Assembly (NCBI GenBank): GCA_002436405.1
Contig: DJLZ01000001.1
Location: 124,713-188,712, forward strand
Direction: 5' to 3'
From: Proteobacteria bacterium UBA6503
GTDB taxonomy: Bacteria > Pseudomonadota > Alphaproteobacteria > UBA1280 > UBA6503
DNA: 64,000 nucleotides
Shown here: positions 34,547 to 43,677 of the stretch, one piece after another
How the letters are laid out: every line of letters starts with the position of its first letter
Position numbering within the stretch: position 1 is the first letter of the stretch
The notes under the pieces: model-generated
What the model saw: only the letters and a program-made list of their open reading frames with translations
What the model was told of the DNA's origin: nothing
Database searches by the model: none
Made by a program: the position numbers and the translations under genes

Positions 34547-36067
34547 ATGTCTGAGACTGTTCTGAACACATTTAACCTTGCCACAAACGCCGCTGCTATT
34601 AGCGATGGCTTTACTTTTAGTAAAGGTGCCGCAAGCGAAACCACATGTACATCACCTCTTGACGGTGCCGTGCTTACTAAGTTCAATATGGCCTCAGAAC
34701 AGCAATCGCAAGAGATTACAGAAAAAGCGCAAGCTGCCTTTGAAAAGTGGAAACTTATCCCCGCTAAAAAGCGTGCAAGCCTGCTTGATACCATTGCAAA
34801 AGAAATTGCCGCCGCAAAAGACGACCTTGCCCTACTGATGACCTACGAAATGGGTAAACCCCTATGGGAAGCCAAAGCAGAAGTACAAAACTGCATTGAT
34901 ACCGCCCATTACGCTGCCACCCTATGGCCAAACCTAGGTGGCCAAAACTACCCCAGCGGCCGCGATAATGTTGAGCTTTACGACAAATACCACCCACTTG
35001 GCCCAGTGCTTGTGATTACCGCCTTTAACTTCCCCTACGCCCTTTGGGCATGGAACGCCTTTGTAGCGATTGCCTGTGGTAACAGCGTGGTATGGAAGCC
35101 AGCGCCGCAAACCCCACTATGTGCCATTGCCATGATGGAGATTATGCACAAAGCCATGAAACAACATGATGATGTGCCCGAAGGCCTTATGTGCCACGTG
35201 ATTGGTGACAACGACAATGTGGCCATCCCGCTTGTAAACAACAACGCCTACCCGCTTGTGTCTGCCACAGGTAGCACCAAAATGGGTATGGCCGTGAGCA
35301 AATCAGTCGGCGCACGCCTCGGGCGCACTATTCTTGAGCTTGGTGGTAACGCTGCGGGTGTCTTTACGCCATCAGCTGATATTGACCAAGCCCTGCGCAT
35401 TGCGTACTTCAGCGCTACTCTAAACAGCGGCCAACGTTGTACAGCCCTGCGCCGCCTTATGGTGCATGAAAGCATTGCTGACGAAGTGATTGACCGCCTT
35501 AAAACAGCTTACAACAGCTGGCCTGTAGGCGACGTAATGAAAGACGGCCACCGCCTATCATCACTAGTAGACGATACAGCCGCGGGCCTCTTTAATAAGG
35601 ATATTGATGCGCTAGAAAAAGACGGCGTAAAACTATTCCGTCCGAACATCAAACTGCCAAAAGGTGATGCTTGGGTGCACCCATACATGGCCATTTTGGA
35701 TAAAGACGCCCCACAACCTGCCGAAGAAACCTTTGGCCCTCTTCTATACGTGCAGCCTTACAGCACTTTTGAAGAAGTGCTCGAGAAAACCAACGCGGTA
35801 GACTACGGCCTTTCAAACGGTATCTTTAGTAATGACCTTAAAGAAATCCAAGGCTTTTTGAACGTGGCAGAAAGTGGCTGCGCCATGGTGAACGACAACA
35901 CTGGCGGCCCAGAAGTTATGCTGGCCTTTGGTGGTGTTAAAAACTCAGGCCTAGGGTCAGAAAAAGGTGGCGATAGCTGGAAGCAATACATGCGCCGCCA
36001 ATCAGTGATGATGAACCACCAAAAAGTGGTGATGGGCGACCTTGGCATTAAGTTTGGTGATAAGTAA
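34547..36067 (+). CDS. Aldehyde dehydrogenase, ALDH7-like
   Basis: NAD-dependent aldehyde dehydrogenase of 506 residues. The general base E264 (ILELGGNAA) and nucleophile C298 (NSGQRCTA) are present. The C-terminal GGDSWKQYMRRQS is the characteristic end of the ALDH7 group (alpha-aminoadipic semialdehyde / piperideine-6-carboxylate dehydrogenase), so lysine catabolism is the best guess, though no lysine genes are adjacent. ATG 34547 follows AAAAGGA; the in-frame start at 34505 is not supported. A MarR regulator is convergent downstream. Confidence 0.88.
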   Translation: MSETVLNTFNLATNAAAISDGFTFSKGAASETTCTSPLDGAVLTKFNMASEQQSQEITEKAQAAFEKWKLIPAKKRASLLDTIAKEIAAAKDDLALLMTYEMGKPLWEAKAEVQNCIDTAHYAATLWPNLGGQNYPSGRDNVELYDKYHPLGPVLVITAFNFPYALWAWNAFVAIACGNSVVWKPAPQTPLCAIAMMEIMHKAMKQHDDVPEGLMCHVIGDNDNVAIPLVNNNAYPLVSATGSTKMGMAVSKSVGARLGRTILELGGNAAGVFTPSADIDQALRIAYFSATLNSGQRCTALRRLMVHESIADEVIDRLKTAYNSWPVGDVMKDGHRLSSLVDDTAAGLFNKDIDALEKDGVKLFRPNIKLPKGDAWVHPYMAILDKDAPQPAEETFGPLLYVQPYSTFEEVLEKTNAVDYGLSNGIFSNDLKEIQGFLNVAESGCAMVNDNTGGPEVMLAFGGVKNSGLGSEKGGDSWKQYMRRQSVMMNHQKVVMGDLGIKFGDK

Positions 36068-36094
36068 AACTGCCCGCCAAAGCCGCAAAAAAAT

Positions 36095-36127
36095 GAAGCC
36101 CTCTGAGGTTATTCCTCGGGGGGCTTC
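36095..36127 (+). terminator. Terminator of the ALDH gene
   Basis: GAAGCCC..GAGG pairs with CCTC..GGGCTTC around TTATT; TAGTTTTT follows. Confidence 0.7.
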
Positions 36128-36175
36128 TAGTTTTTAGACGTCGAGTAAAAACTAATTGGTCAAATAAACAGGTGG

Positions 36176-36694
36176 TTAAGCTGTTTTAACGCGCATAGCC
36201 TCTAGCTGAGACATGATGTTCCTGAAGTCATTCTCAGAAATGCAATCAGCCAAAGCTTCAAGCGCAGCATTTTGGGCTTTTTCCCAGCGTGGCATCGCCT
36301 TTTCAACCATGCGCAGGCCAAGTTGCGTCAAAAACGCTTCTTTACCTCGGCCTTCCTTGGCCTGGCGTGTACTTAGGTACCCACCTTTTTCAAGGGGCTT
36401 AAGGTTACGGCTTAGCGTTGACTGCTCAAGGCTTAACCGCTCAGATAATGATGACATACCCACCGGCCCTGTGTGTGCCAGCGTCACCAAAATGCTAATT
36501 TGTGTTGATTTCAATCCCATTTCTGAAAGCAATTCATCGTAATGCGATGTCATCACTCGGCTTGCTTTGCGCACGCAGAATGACAAACAATTATTGCTCA
36601 TAGCGTCAATACGATCGGAAAGTTCAGTAGGAACAGAAGCGGGAAGAGACGTAAGTTCTTCCAATGATAACAGTGTTTCCGTGGTGTCTTTCAA
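36176..36694 (-). CDS. MarR-family transcriptional regulator
   Basis: 172 residues. The winged helix-turn-helix is clear: MSSLSERLSLEQSTLSRNLKPLEKGGYL (recognition helix) and the wing TRQAKEGRGKEAFLT. An extra N-terminal 40 residues (LSLEELTSLPASVPTEL) are not typical. The start is TTG 36694 with GGGGTGGA before it. It is convergent with the ALDH gene and divergent from petA; a target cannot be named. Confidence 0.87.
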   Translation of the reverse strand: MKDTTETLLSLEELTSLPASVPTELSDRIDAMSNNCLSFCVRKASRVMTSHYDELLSEMGLKSTQISILVTLAHTGPVGMSSLSERLSLEQSTLSRNLKPLEKGGYLSTRQAKEGRGKEAFLTQLGLRMVEKAMPRWEKAQNAALEALADCISENDFRNIMSQLEAMRVKTA

Positions 36695-37015
36695 TATTCC
36701 ACCCCATCAAGTTGTGACAATTTTAGTACCCATCATTGATATGCCTTAGCGGTCGTCACCCCCACCAAGAAAATATGCAACATAATATTATATAAGGATA
36801 AATACGGCAAAAAACAATAGTTTATTAACATAATAGCGCAATATAGTGATAAAAATGCATGTATTTCAGGCTAAAATGGCTTTCTGATGTGGACAAATAA
36901 GCCGCCTTGGGTATAGTGATTATGAAATTTTACGGATTAGCACTTTTAATGTATAACGTCTGATAAGAGACTGAGCTAATTCAATAACCTGAACCCGTCT
37001 AAGGCAGGAATAACA
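36695..37015. other. Intergenic region before petA
   Basis: About 320 AT-rich bases between divergent marR and petA. It presumably holds both promoters; no operator or riboswitch was recognised. Confidence 0.5.
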
Positions 37016-37531
37016 ATGGCAAAACAAGACAGCAAAACTTCAAACCGTCGCGAATTTTTGACCGACCTTACAGTGACTTTCGGCGCCGCAGGTGCCGCAT
37101 GTGCAGCTTACCCTTTCATTAAATCAATGAGCCCAGCTGCCAACGTTAAGGCACAAGCGACCACAACTGTAGACATCTCAGACCTTGAAGAAGGCATGAG
37201 CAAAACCGTTGTATGGCGTGGTAAGCCGGTATTCATCAAATACCGTACCCCTGCTGAAATCACTGACATGAAAGCTGTAGACGTTTCAGAACTACGCGAC
37301 CCTCAAACAGACGAAGAGCGCGTGAAGAACGAAAAATACCTCGTAGCCGTAGCTGTATGTACGCACCTTGGTTGTGTGCCAATGGGTGGCGGTAACTACG
37401 AAGGCTGGCTATGCCCGTGCCATGGCTCACAGTTTGATGCCTCTGGCCGTATCCGTCGTGGTCCTGCACCAACAAACTTGGAAGTACCACCGTATAAATT
37501 CCTAGACGATTCTACGATTAAGATTGGCTAA
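37016..37531 (+). CDS. petA: Ubiquinol-cytochrome c reductase Rieske subunit
   Basis: 2Fe-2S subunit of the cytochrome bc1 complex. It has 171 residues. The twin-arginine motif NRREFLTD and a hydrophobic anchor (about 18-35) direct Tat export. Cluster ligands C115, H117, C133 and H136 lie in CTHLGC and CPCHGS, with C120 and C135 as the stabilising disulfide. ATG 37016 starts the operon petA-GNAT-petB-petC. Confidence 0.97.
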   Translation: MAKQDSKTSNRREFLTDLTVTFGAAGAACAAYPFIKSMSPAANVKAQATTTVDISDLEEGMSKTVVWRGKPVFIKYRTPAEITDMKAVDVSELRDPQTDEERVKNEKYLVAVAVCTHLGCVPMGGGNYEGWLCPCHGSQFDASGRIRRGPAPTNLEVPPYKFLDDSTIKIG

Positions 37532-37568
37532 GGTATTCGCCACATTTAATTTGCCCGAGGGAGATAGC

Positions 37569-38084
37569 GTGACCCTTCGGCAGGCACAGCCCGAAGATGC
37601 TGCTGCCATTTTAGCGCTAAAGCAAAGCATTCTGCGGCCTGGCATTTACGATGCCCTGCTCCCAGAAGAATATAGCTTTGATGTTGAGCAAGAAGGTTTA
37701 TGGATTGAACATTGCCTCAGCTCAAACAGCAACTTTATTGCTGTTGCGGATATTTCAGGTGTCATTGCAGGCATGCTGTTTTTCCAAACATCAAACGAGC
37801 TGCGCTGCAACCACTGGGGGGAATTTGGTATGGGAATTACCGAAGGCTTCCGCGGTAAAGGTATTGGCACAGCACTGCTAAACGCTTTGTTTAAATGGGC
37901 TGAAGAACACCCGCGAGTTGAAAAAATTTGCCTCCGCGTGTTTGATGCCAACCCTAAAGCGGTAAAACTTTACCAAGACTTGGGGTTTGAAGAAGAAGGC
38001 CGTCTTAAAAAATGTTTAAGACTGGGGAATGGCCTCTACAGTGACGCTATTTTGATGGCAAAATTTGTAAAACCTCAAAAATAA
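37569..38084 (+). CDS. GNAT-family N-acetyltransferase inside the bc1 operon
   Basis: 171 residues from GTG 37569, chosen because GAGGGAGA (37557-37564) precedes it and TLRQAQPEDAAAI is a typical GNAT beginning; the frame also opens at TTG 37524 inside the petA end. The acetyl-CoA loop is EGFRGKGIGTALLNAL, followed by the VFDANPKAVKLYQDLGFEEEG motif of ribosomal-protein/amino-acid acetyltransferases. It sits between petA and petB, an unusual place. The substrate is unknown; modification of a bc1 component is only a thought from position. Confidence 0.85.
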   Translation: MTLRQAQPEDAAAILALKQSILRPGIYDALLPEEYSFDVEQEGLWIEHCLSSNSNFIAVADISGVIAGMLFFQTSNELRCNHWGEFGMGITEGFRGKGIGTALLNALFKWAEEHPRVEKICLRVFDANPKAVKLYQDLGFEEEGRLKKCLRLGNGLYSDAILMAKFVKPQK

Positions 38085-38140
38085 CCAAATTACAAAAAAG
38101 TAATTTATTATAAAGAGCAACCAATACGGTCAGAAAAGAA

Positions 38141-39310
38141 ATGAAAAACTTTATCAATTGGTTTGATGACAGACTTCCAATTTTCAGCGTTATTAAACAT
38201 TCAACGACTGAATACCCAGCACCTAAAAACCTAAACTACTGGTGGAACTTTGGTTCACTTGCGCTTATTTGCTTGGTCACTCAGATTCTGACCGGTCTGT
38301 TTCTTGCGATGCACTACAAGCCAGATGCCGCAACTGCTTTTGATTCTATCCAGCACATCATGCGTGATGTTGAGTGGGGTTGGTTGCTACGCTACGTCCA
38401 CATGGTAGGTGCACACTTCTTCTTTATTGTAGTTTACATTCACATTTTCCGTGGTTTGTACTTCGGTTCATACAAACAACCGCGCGAAGTTCTATGGGGC
38501 TTGGGCGTTGTTATCTTGTTCTTGATGATTCTGACCGCATTTATGGGTTACGTACTTCCTTGGGGCCAAATGAGCTACTGGGGCGCAACCGTTATTACAA
38601 ACCTTCTTTCAGTTATCCCACTGGTTGGCGACAATGTTGTTGTTTGGCTATGGGGTGGTTACAGCGTAGGCGACCCTACCCTAAACCGCTTCTTTGCGCT
38701 GCACTTCTTGATGCCATTCGTGATTGTGGGCGTTGTGTTCTTGCACCTATGGGCGCTACACCACAAAGGCTCTAATAACCCTAAAGGTATTGACCTAAAA
38801 AAAGAAACTGACTGGATTCCATTCCACCCGTACTACACCATCAAAGACACCTTTGGTCTTGGTGTGTACTTCATCTTCTTCCTAGGGATGGTATTCTACG
38901 CACCAAACATTTTGGGCCACACCGATAACTACATCCCGGCAAACCCAATGGTAACGCCTTCACACATCGTGCCTGAATGGTACTTCCTACCGTTCTACGC
39001 CATCTTGCGTGCTATTCCATCAAAGCTGATTGGCGTAGTTGCAATGGTTGCGGCGATTCTGATCTTGTTCGCACTACCATGGCTAGACCGTAGCAAAGTG
39101 CGTGCGGCAACATTCCGCCCTATTTACAAGCAAATGTTCTGGATCTTCCTGATCAACTGCTTCGTACTAGGCTGGGTTGGCGCTAACCCACCAGAAGGTA
39201 TGTACGTTCTGATTGGCCGCGTTGCGACTGTTCTATACTTCGCATTCTTCTTGCTGCTCCCAGTTGTGAGCCGCTTTGAGAAAACTAAACCAGTACCAAC
39301 AAGCTTGTAA
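38141..39310 (+). CDS. petB: Cytochrome b of the bc1 complex
   Basis: Membrane subunit with two b-type hemes and the quinol sites. It has 389 residues and eight predicted helices. Heme-ligand histidines are in MHYKPD/YVHMVGAHFFF and FALHFLMPF/HLWALHHKG; the Qo motif is PEWYF (VPEWYFLPFYAIL). ATG 38141. It is followed by petC after 17 bases. Confidence 0.97.
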   Translation: MKNFINWFDDRLPIFSVIKHSTTEYPAPKNLNYWWNFGSLALICLVTQILTGLFLAMHYKPDAATAFDSIQHIMRDVEWGWLLRYVHMVGAHFFFIVVYIHIFRGLYFGSYKQPREVLWGLGVVILFLMILTAFMGYVLPWGQMSYWGATVITNLLSVIPLVGDNVVVWLWGGYSVGDPTLNRFFALHFLMPFVIVGVVFLHLWALHHKGSNNPKGIDLKKETDWIPFHPYYTIKDTFGLGVYFIFFLGMVFYAPNILGHTDNYIPANPMVTPSHIVPEWYFLPFYAILRAIPSKLIGVVAMVAAILILFALPWLDRSKVRAATFRPIYKQMFWIFLINCFVLGWVGANPPEGMYVLIGRVATVLYFAFFLLLPVVSRFEKTKPVPTSL

Positions 39311-39327
39311 GAAAGAGGATATATAAA

Positions 39328-40059
39328 ATGAAAAAAGCACTCCTCCTTATCGCACTATTTGCTGGCATCGTTGCGGCACAACCTGCCCCAACTTACGCTG
39401 CGGGCGATGGCGCCGTACCACCTGAAATGGAATGGAGCTTCCGTGGCTTTAACCCAGAGTGGGACGTTGAGCAAATCTTCCGTGGGTACAAGGTAGCAAC
39501 TCAAGTATGTATGGCTTGCCACAGCTTTAAATACATTAAGCACCGTGACCTTATGAAGCTTGGCTTCTCGGAAGAGCAAGTGGCTTCATTGGCTGACGAA
39601 ATGGGCCTAGGTTTGGACGACAAACTTATCTCAGCTCTAACGACCGAAGCTGCACTGATGTCATACGGTACTGAGATTCCTGATCTTAGCCTGATGAACA
39701 TGGCGCGCCCACACGGTGCTGACTACCTGCATGCTTTGCTTGTTGGCTACGAAGAAGCCCCTGAAGGCGTAAGCGTACCAGCAGGTAAGCACTACAACAA
39801 ATACTTCCCTGGGCACGTAATTGCGATGCCGAAGCCACTTACAATGGACGGCCAAGTTGAGTACCCAGAAGGCAGCAAAGTTGAGCCTACAGTTGACCAA
39901 ATGGCGAAAGACGTTTCAGCCTTTATCGAGTGGACTGGTGAGCCTATTCTTGTAAAACGCAAGACACTAGGCGTATACGTTCTGCTTTACCTTCTTATCT
40001 TCACAATCCTAAGCTACATGCTTATGAAGAGCATCTGGAGCGATGTGAAAAAGAAGTAA
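39328..40059 (+). CDS. petC: Cytochrome c1
   Basis: Heme-c subunit of bc1 passing electrons to cytochrome c. It has 243 residues, with a signal peptide to about residue 25. Heme attachment is C61-MA-C64-H65, the axial methionine is probably in HVIAMPKPL, and a C-terminal membrane anchor lies at about 215-235. It is the last gene of the operon before a strong terminator. Confidence 0.96.
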   Translation: MKKALLLIALFAGIVAAQPAPTYAAGDGAVPPEMEWSFRGFNPEWDVEQIFRGYKVATQVCMACHSFKYIKHRDLMKLGFSEEQVASLADEMGLGLDDKLISALTTEAALMSYGTEIPDLSLMNMARPHGADYLHALLVGYEEAPEGVSVPAGKHYNKYFPGHVIAMPKPLTMDGQVEYPEGSKVEPTVDQMAKDVSAFIEWTGEPILVKRKTLGVYVLLYLLIFTILSYMLMKSIWSDVKKK

Positions 40060-40074
40060 GCTAACCGCTTAAAT

Positions 40075-40110
40075 AAAAACCCCGCTTGAGTTATCTCAGC
40101 GGGGTTTTTT
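40075..40110 (+). terminator. Terminator of the bc1 operon
   Basis: AAAACCCCGCTTGAG pairs with CTCAGCGGGGTTTT with one bulge, then a T-run. Confidence 0.9.
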
Positions 40111-40127
40111 AATGGGTGTGTAACAGT

Positions 40128-41000
40128 CTAAGCTGCGGCAAATAATACGAGCACTGCGCCGAGCACAACAATGGCTGCGGCATAAGGGCTGGCGCTATCG
40201 TCGATGCCACGTAGCTTGTGATAGACCATCAGCCAGATAGGGCTAAGCAGGAATATAGCAGGGCCGTAGCCCGGGTTTGGGGCCACCACAACGGTATAGT
40301 TTAAAAGCATCGTCCCTGTGATGCTAGAAAGGGCCATCAGGCTTGCGGCCTTACCAAGGCGAGGCGTTAGTCGGAATACGCCACCTTCTGCCTTAAATTG
40401 CCCCTTTATGCCCCCATAGAGAGTTAGCAATACAGTTGAAACCGCGTAATGCACCAAGAACACCTGAAACAGCTGCAAAATCACCAAATCTTCGGTAATC
40501 ACAAGGCGGCGGCCTAGTAGGCAAAGTGCATAAATAACACCCGCAAAAATCATCGGACGAAATGTCGCCCACCCTGCTGGGTTTTTACGAATACTCGCAG
40601 CGCCACTCACCAACATCACAAAACCAAGAAGAACAGCTACAAAGTGCAGCGGGCGCTCCCATAATGCCCAGAATGACTCTGGCGCAATGGCCATCCACGC
40701 TAAAAAGGCAAAGGCGGCCTGCATAGGGGCGGCCATGCTGGCCACACGGCCGTTGTGTTTTGCGGCAATGTGAAAAACGTAACTATCAAGCCCAGCCACA
40801 ACCAAACCACCAAACACACCCACGGCATAAAACCACGGGTCTGTTGGCCATTCTGATATAAAAAGTAGTGGTGAGAAGACCACTAATTGAAGGAGCGCCC
40901 GCCAATAGTTAATGGCCAAACCACTTTGCTGAAAGTGGCGGTTAATTTCCATAAACCCTGCGGTAATAACACTGCCCAATAACGCCCAGAGAATCCACAT
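40128..41000 (-). CDS. EamA/DMT-family transporter
   Basis: 290 residues with about ten hydrophobic helices in two halves, the DMT layout. MWILWALLGSVITAGFMEINR starts the first half, and the second half ends LLSPIWLMVYHKL...VLVLFAA. The substrate cannot be told from sequence. ATG 41000. Convergent with petC. Element copy 4 lies between it and ychF. Confidence 0.82.
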   Translation of the reverse strand: MWILWALLGSVITAGFMEINRHFQQSGLAINYWRALLQLVVFSPLLFISEWPTDPWFYAVGVFGGLVVAGLDSYVFHIAAKHNGRVASMAAPMQAAFAFLAWMAIAPESFWALWERPLHFVAVLLGFVMLVSGAASIRKNPAGWATFRPMIFAGVIYALCLLGRRLVITEDLVILQLFQVFLVHYAVSTVLLTLYGGIKGQFKAEGGVFRLTPRLGKAASLMALSSITGTMLLNYTVVVAPNPGYGPAIFLLSPIWLMVYHKLRGIDDSASPYAAAIVVLGAVLVLFAAA

Positions 41001-41044
41001 AGCTTCATACTCCTTTGGTTACGGGGTGACTAAAAAGCTCAAGG

Positions 41045-41124
41045 TTGTGAGGGGTAAATTATACTTCGCAGAGTGCAGTGTATAAACAATACACAAACTC
41101 TAGAAGTATGATTTAACGCCCCAA
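41045..41124 (+). repeat. Intergenic hairpin element, copy 4
   Basis: ATACTTC (41061-41067) pairs with GAAGTAT (41103-41109), AGAGT (41070-41074) with ACTCT (41097-41101), and GTGTAT (41078-41083) with ATACAC (41089-41094). The outer ends TTGTGAGGGG/CGCCCCAA pair in part. Confidence 0.75.
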
Positions 41125-41135
41125 GATTGACTTTT

Positions 41136-42236
41136 TTATACGTTGAACATGAAGTGCATAACATCACCATCTTTAACGATGTAGTCCTTGCCTTCCATGC
41201 GGAGCTTACCGTTTTCCTTAGCGGCTTTTTCACCTTTAAAGGTAACAAAGTCGTCGTAGGCTACGGTTTCAGCTTTAATGAAGCCGCGCTCAAAATCAGT
41301 GTGAATAACACCAGCAGCTTGTGGGGCAGTAGCACCTTTGCGTACCGTCCAAGCACGCACTTCTTTTACGCCAGCAGTGAAGAATGTTTGTAGGCCTAGT
41401 AGGTCGTACCCTGCGCGAATCACACGGTTTAGGCCAGCTTCTTCAAGGCCAAGGTCAGCCAAGAACTCAGCTTTTTCTTCGTCGCTTTCTAGGCTTGAAA
41501 CTTCAGCTTCAATGGCGGCTGAAATAACAACGTGTGAGGCGTTTTGCTTGGCAGCATGTTCGGCCACAATCGCTGAGAAGTTGTTGCCGTCAGTGGCGCT
41601 TGCTTCTTCAACGTTACAAACAAACAGCACTGGCTTTGCTGTAATCAGGTTCACTTGCTTCATTAGCACTTTTTCATCCGCTGTAAGCTCTACGGCACGG
41701 ATTGGTGTACCTTCCTCTAGGGCAGCGAGTAGCTTTTGGTAAAGGGCTAGGCGCTCTTTAGATTCTTTATCGCCTGACTTTGCTTTTTTCTCGACGTTTT
41801 TCACCATGTTTTCGGTTTGCTGAAGGTCAGCAAGTAGAAGTTCAGTATCGATAACTTCAATATCAGCAAGTGGGTCAACTTTGCCTGAAACGTGGGTAAT
41901 GTTGCCATCTTCAAAGCAGCGTACAACGTGGGCAATAGCATCAACCTCGCGGATGTGGCTTAGGAACTGGTTACCAAGGCCTTCACCCTTAGAAGCACCT
42001 TCAACAAGGCCAGCAATATCAACAAACTCGATGAATGTTGGCAGTGTACGCTCTGGGTTTACAATTTCAGTCAGGGCGTTTAGGCGTGTGTCAGGTACAG
42101 GTACTAGGCCAACGTTAGGCTCAATCGTACAGAATGGGTAGTTTGCAGCCTCAGCTTGCTCGGCGCATGTTAGCGCGTTGAACAATGTAGACTTACCAAC
42201 GTTTGGCAAACCAACGATACCGCATTTAAAACCCAT
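41136..42236 (-). CDS. ychF: Ribosome-associated ATPase YchF
   Basis: Obg-like P-loop protein that hydrolyses ATP and binds ribosomes. It has 366 residues. Walker A is GLPNVGKST near residue 8, DIAGLVEGAS is the G3 loop, and FVCNVEE replaces the usual NKxD, explaining the ATP preference. The C-terminal TGS-like domain ends KDGDVMHFMFNV. ATG 42236 follows AAGGG. It lies downstream of pth. Confidence 0.97.
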   Translation of the reverse strand: MGFKCGIVGLPNVGKSTLFNALTCAEQAEAANYPFCTIEPNVGLVPVPDTRLNALTEIVNPERTLPTFIEFVDIAGLVEGASKGEGLGNQFLSHIREVDAIAHVVRCFEDGNITHVSGKVDPLADIEVIDTELLLADLQQTENMVKNVEKKAKSGDKESKERLALYQKLLAALEEGTPIRAVELTADEKVLMKQVNLITAKPVLFVCNVEEASATDGNNFSAIVAEHAAKQNASHVVISAAIEAEVSSLESDEEKAEFLADLGLEEAGLNRVIRAGYDLLGLQTFFTAGVKEVRAWTVRKGATAPQAAGVIHTDFERGFIKAETVAYDDFVTFKGEKAAKENGKLRMEGKDYIVKDGDVMHFMFNV

Positions 42237-42278
42237 AATTTTACCCTTTATCTAAAAATATTTTGGTGTGTGTAGTCT

Positions 42279-42818
42279 TTATACTTTCCAGTTCTCATCG
42301 AGCCAATCTGGGAAAGCTTTCGTAATTTTATCGCAGCCTTGTTCTACGGCTGGAACTTCTTCGGCCATAAAGCGGCCAAGCACGTATGGGCTTACAAGGT
42401 CTTTACGGCCAGGGTGGCCAATACCAAAGCGCACACGGCGGAAATCTGGGGTACCTAGGTGCTGAATAAGCGACTTAAGCCCGTTGTGCCCTGCGTGACC
42501 ACCACCTTTTTTGATGCGAATATCGCCCAGTTCAAGGTCAAGCTCGTCATGGATAACAACAACATCATCAACATCGAGTTTAAAAAAGTCGAGTGCAGGA
42601 CGCACAGACTCACCCGAGAGGTTCATAAAAGTTTGCGGTAGCAGGAAGTGTATTTTTTCGCCATTCATGTTGGCAGAGGCATACATACCTTTGAATTTTT
42701 CTTGCCAGCTTAAGGTAGCAAAATGGCGGTGCAGAATAGCCTGCACCGCCATAAAACCAACATTGTGGCGAGTAGCGGCGTATTGCGAACCTGGATTACC
42801 TAGGCCTACAAGCAACAT
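42279..42818 (-). CDS. pth: Peptidyl-tRNA hydrolase
   Basis: Frees tRNA from prematurely released peptidyl-tRNA. It has 179 residues. VGLGNPGSQYAATRHNVGF contains the catalytic histidine, and GGHAGHNGLKSLIQHLG and FRRVRFGIGHPG are family motifs. ATG 42818 lies 14 bases after rplY. Confidence 0.97.
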   Translation of the reverse strand: MLLVGLGNPGSQYAATRHNVGFMAVQAILHRHFATLSWQEKFKGMYASANMNGEKIHFLLPQTFMNLSGESVRPALDFFKLDVDDVVVIHDELDLELGDIRIKKGGGHAGHNGLKSLIQHLGTPDFRRVRFGIGHPGRKDLVSPYVLGRFMAEEVPAVEQGCDKITKAFPDWLDENWKV

Positions 42819-42832
42819 CGCCGTATTCTCGA

Positions 42833-43504
42833 CTACTCGTCAGATTTTGCTTCTTCAGCATCGCCTTCAGCGCTTTCAGCAGCTTCGCCGCCTTCTTCGC
42901 CTTCAGCTGCAGCTTCTAGACCTTCTTCGTCAGTCTCTTCTTCAACTGCGCGTACTGATACTACTGAAGCAATAGTACGGTCTTCTTCAGTTGTGAACTC
43001 TACGCCTTTTGGTAGGTCAACTGATGAGAAGTGGATGCTGTCGCCGATGTTTAGATCAGCTACAGATACTGTTAGCTCTGATGGAATCTTAGAAGCTAGG
43101 CAACGTACTTCAACTTGAGTACGCACCATTTGAAGAACGCCACCTTCTTTAATACCAGGTGATACTTCTTCGCCTTCAACAACTACTGGCACTTCTAGAA
43201 CAATCTTACGGTTCGCGTCGAAGCGTAGCATGTCTAGGTGTAGGTATTGGCCAGTTACTGGGTGACGTTGTAGTTCGCGAGGTAGAACGTCTTCTTTTTT
43301 GCCGTCAATTTCAACTGATAGTACTGATGAGTAGAAACCGCCTTGTTTAGCGATCATCATTACATCGTGTGCACTCATTGAAACTTCGGTCACTTCTTTT
43401 TTAGCGCCGTAAATTACGCCTGGGATCAGGCCTTGTTCACGTAGACGACGAGCAGCCCCCTTGCCACTGTCAGTACGCGCTTGTAGCTTTAGTGTATCTG
43501 TCAT
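42833..43504 (-). CDS. rplY: 50S ribosomal protein L25/CTC
   Basis: 5S rRNA-binding protein of the long, two-domain (general stress protein CTC) form, 223 residues. The N-terminal L25 domain (ARTDSGKGAARRLREQGLIPGV) and the C-terminal domain (LNIGDSIHFSSVDLPKGV) are clear. A very acidic tail of about 35 residues follows. ATG 43504. It is upstream of pth in the usual cluster. Confidence 0.96.
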   Translation of the reverse strand: MTDTLKLQARTDSGKGAARRLREQGLIPGVIYGAKKEVTEVSMSAHDVMMIAKQGGFYSSVLSVEIDGKKEDVLPRELQRHPVTGQYLHLDMLRFDANRKIVLEVPVVVEGEEVSPGIKEGGVLQMVRTQVEVRCLASKIPSELTVSVADLNIGDSIHFSSVDLPKGVEFTTEEDRTIASVVSVRAVEEETDEEGLEAAAEGEEGGEAAESAEGDAEEAKSDE

Positions 43505-43677
43505 TTTACAGTATCCTTAATTTAATAATTAGTTACGTCGGCCTCCAAGGGTGCCGAAAGTGCCCTGAACTTAGGCCGAAACGCCTATAATGTCAAACAC
43601 AATATCAACGAGAATATGCCAAAAAACTTAAAAATTTCAGGGTATTTAGTTACCCCGCCCCCTTTTAAGCCCCAGAT

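Noticed and set aside
36600..36640. GGAAC followed by CGT inside the MarR gene
   Set aside because: It lies inside a coding region, the spacing is short and the -10 is incomplete.
41041..41130. Transposon end or attachment site at the hairpin elements
   Set aside because: No consistent target-site duplication flanks the copies and no transposase or integrase gene is in the window.
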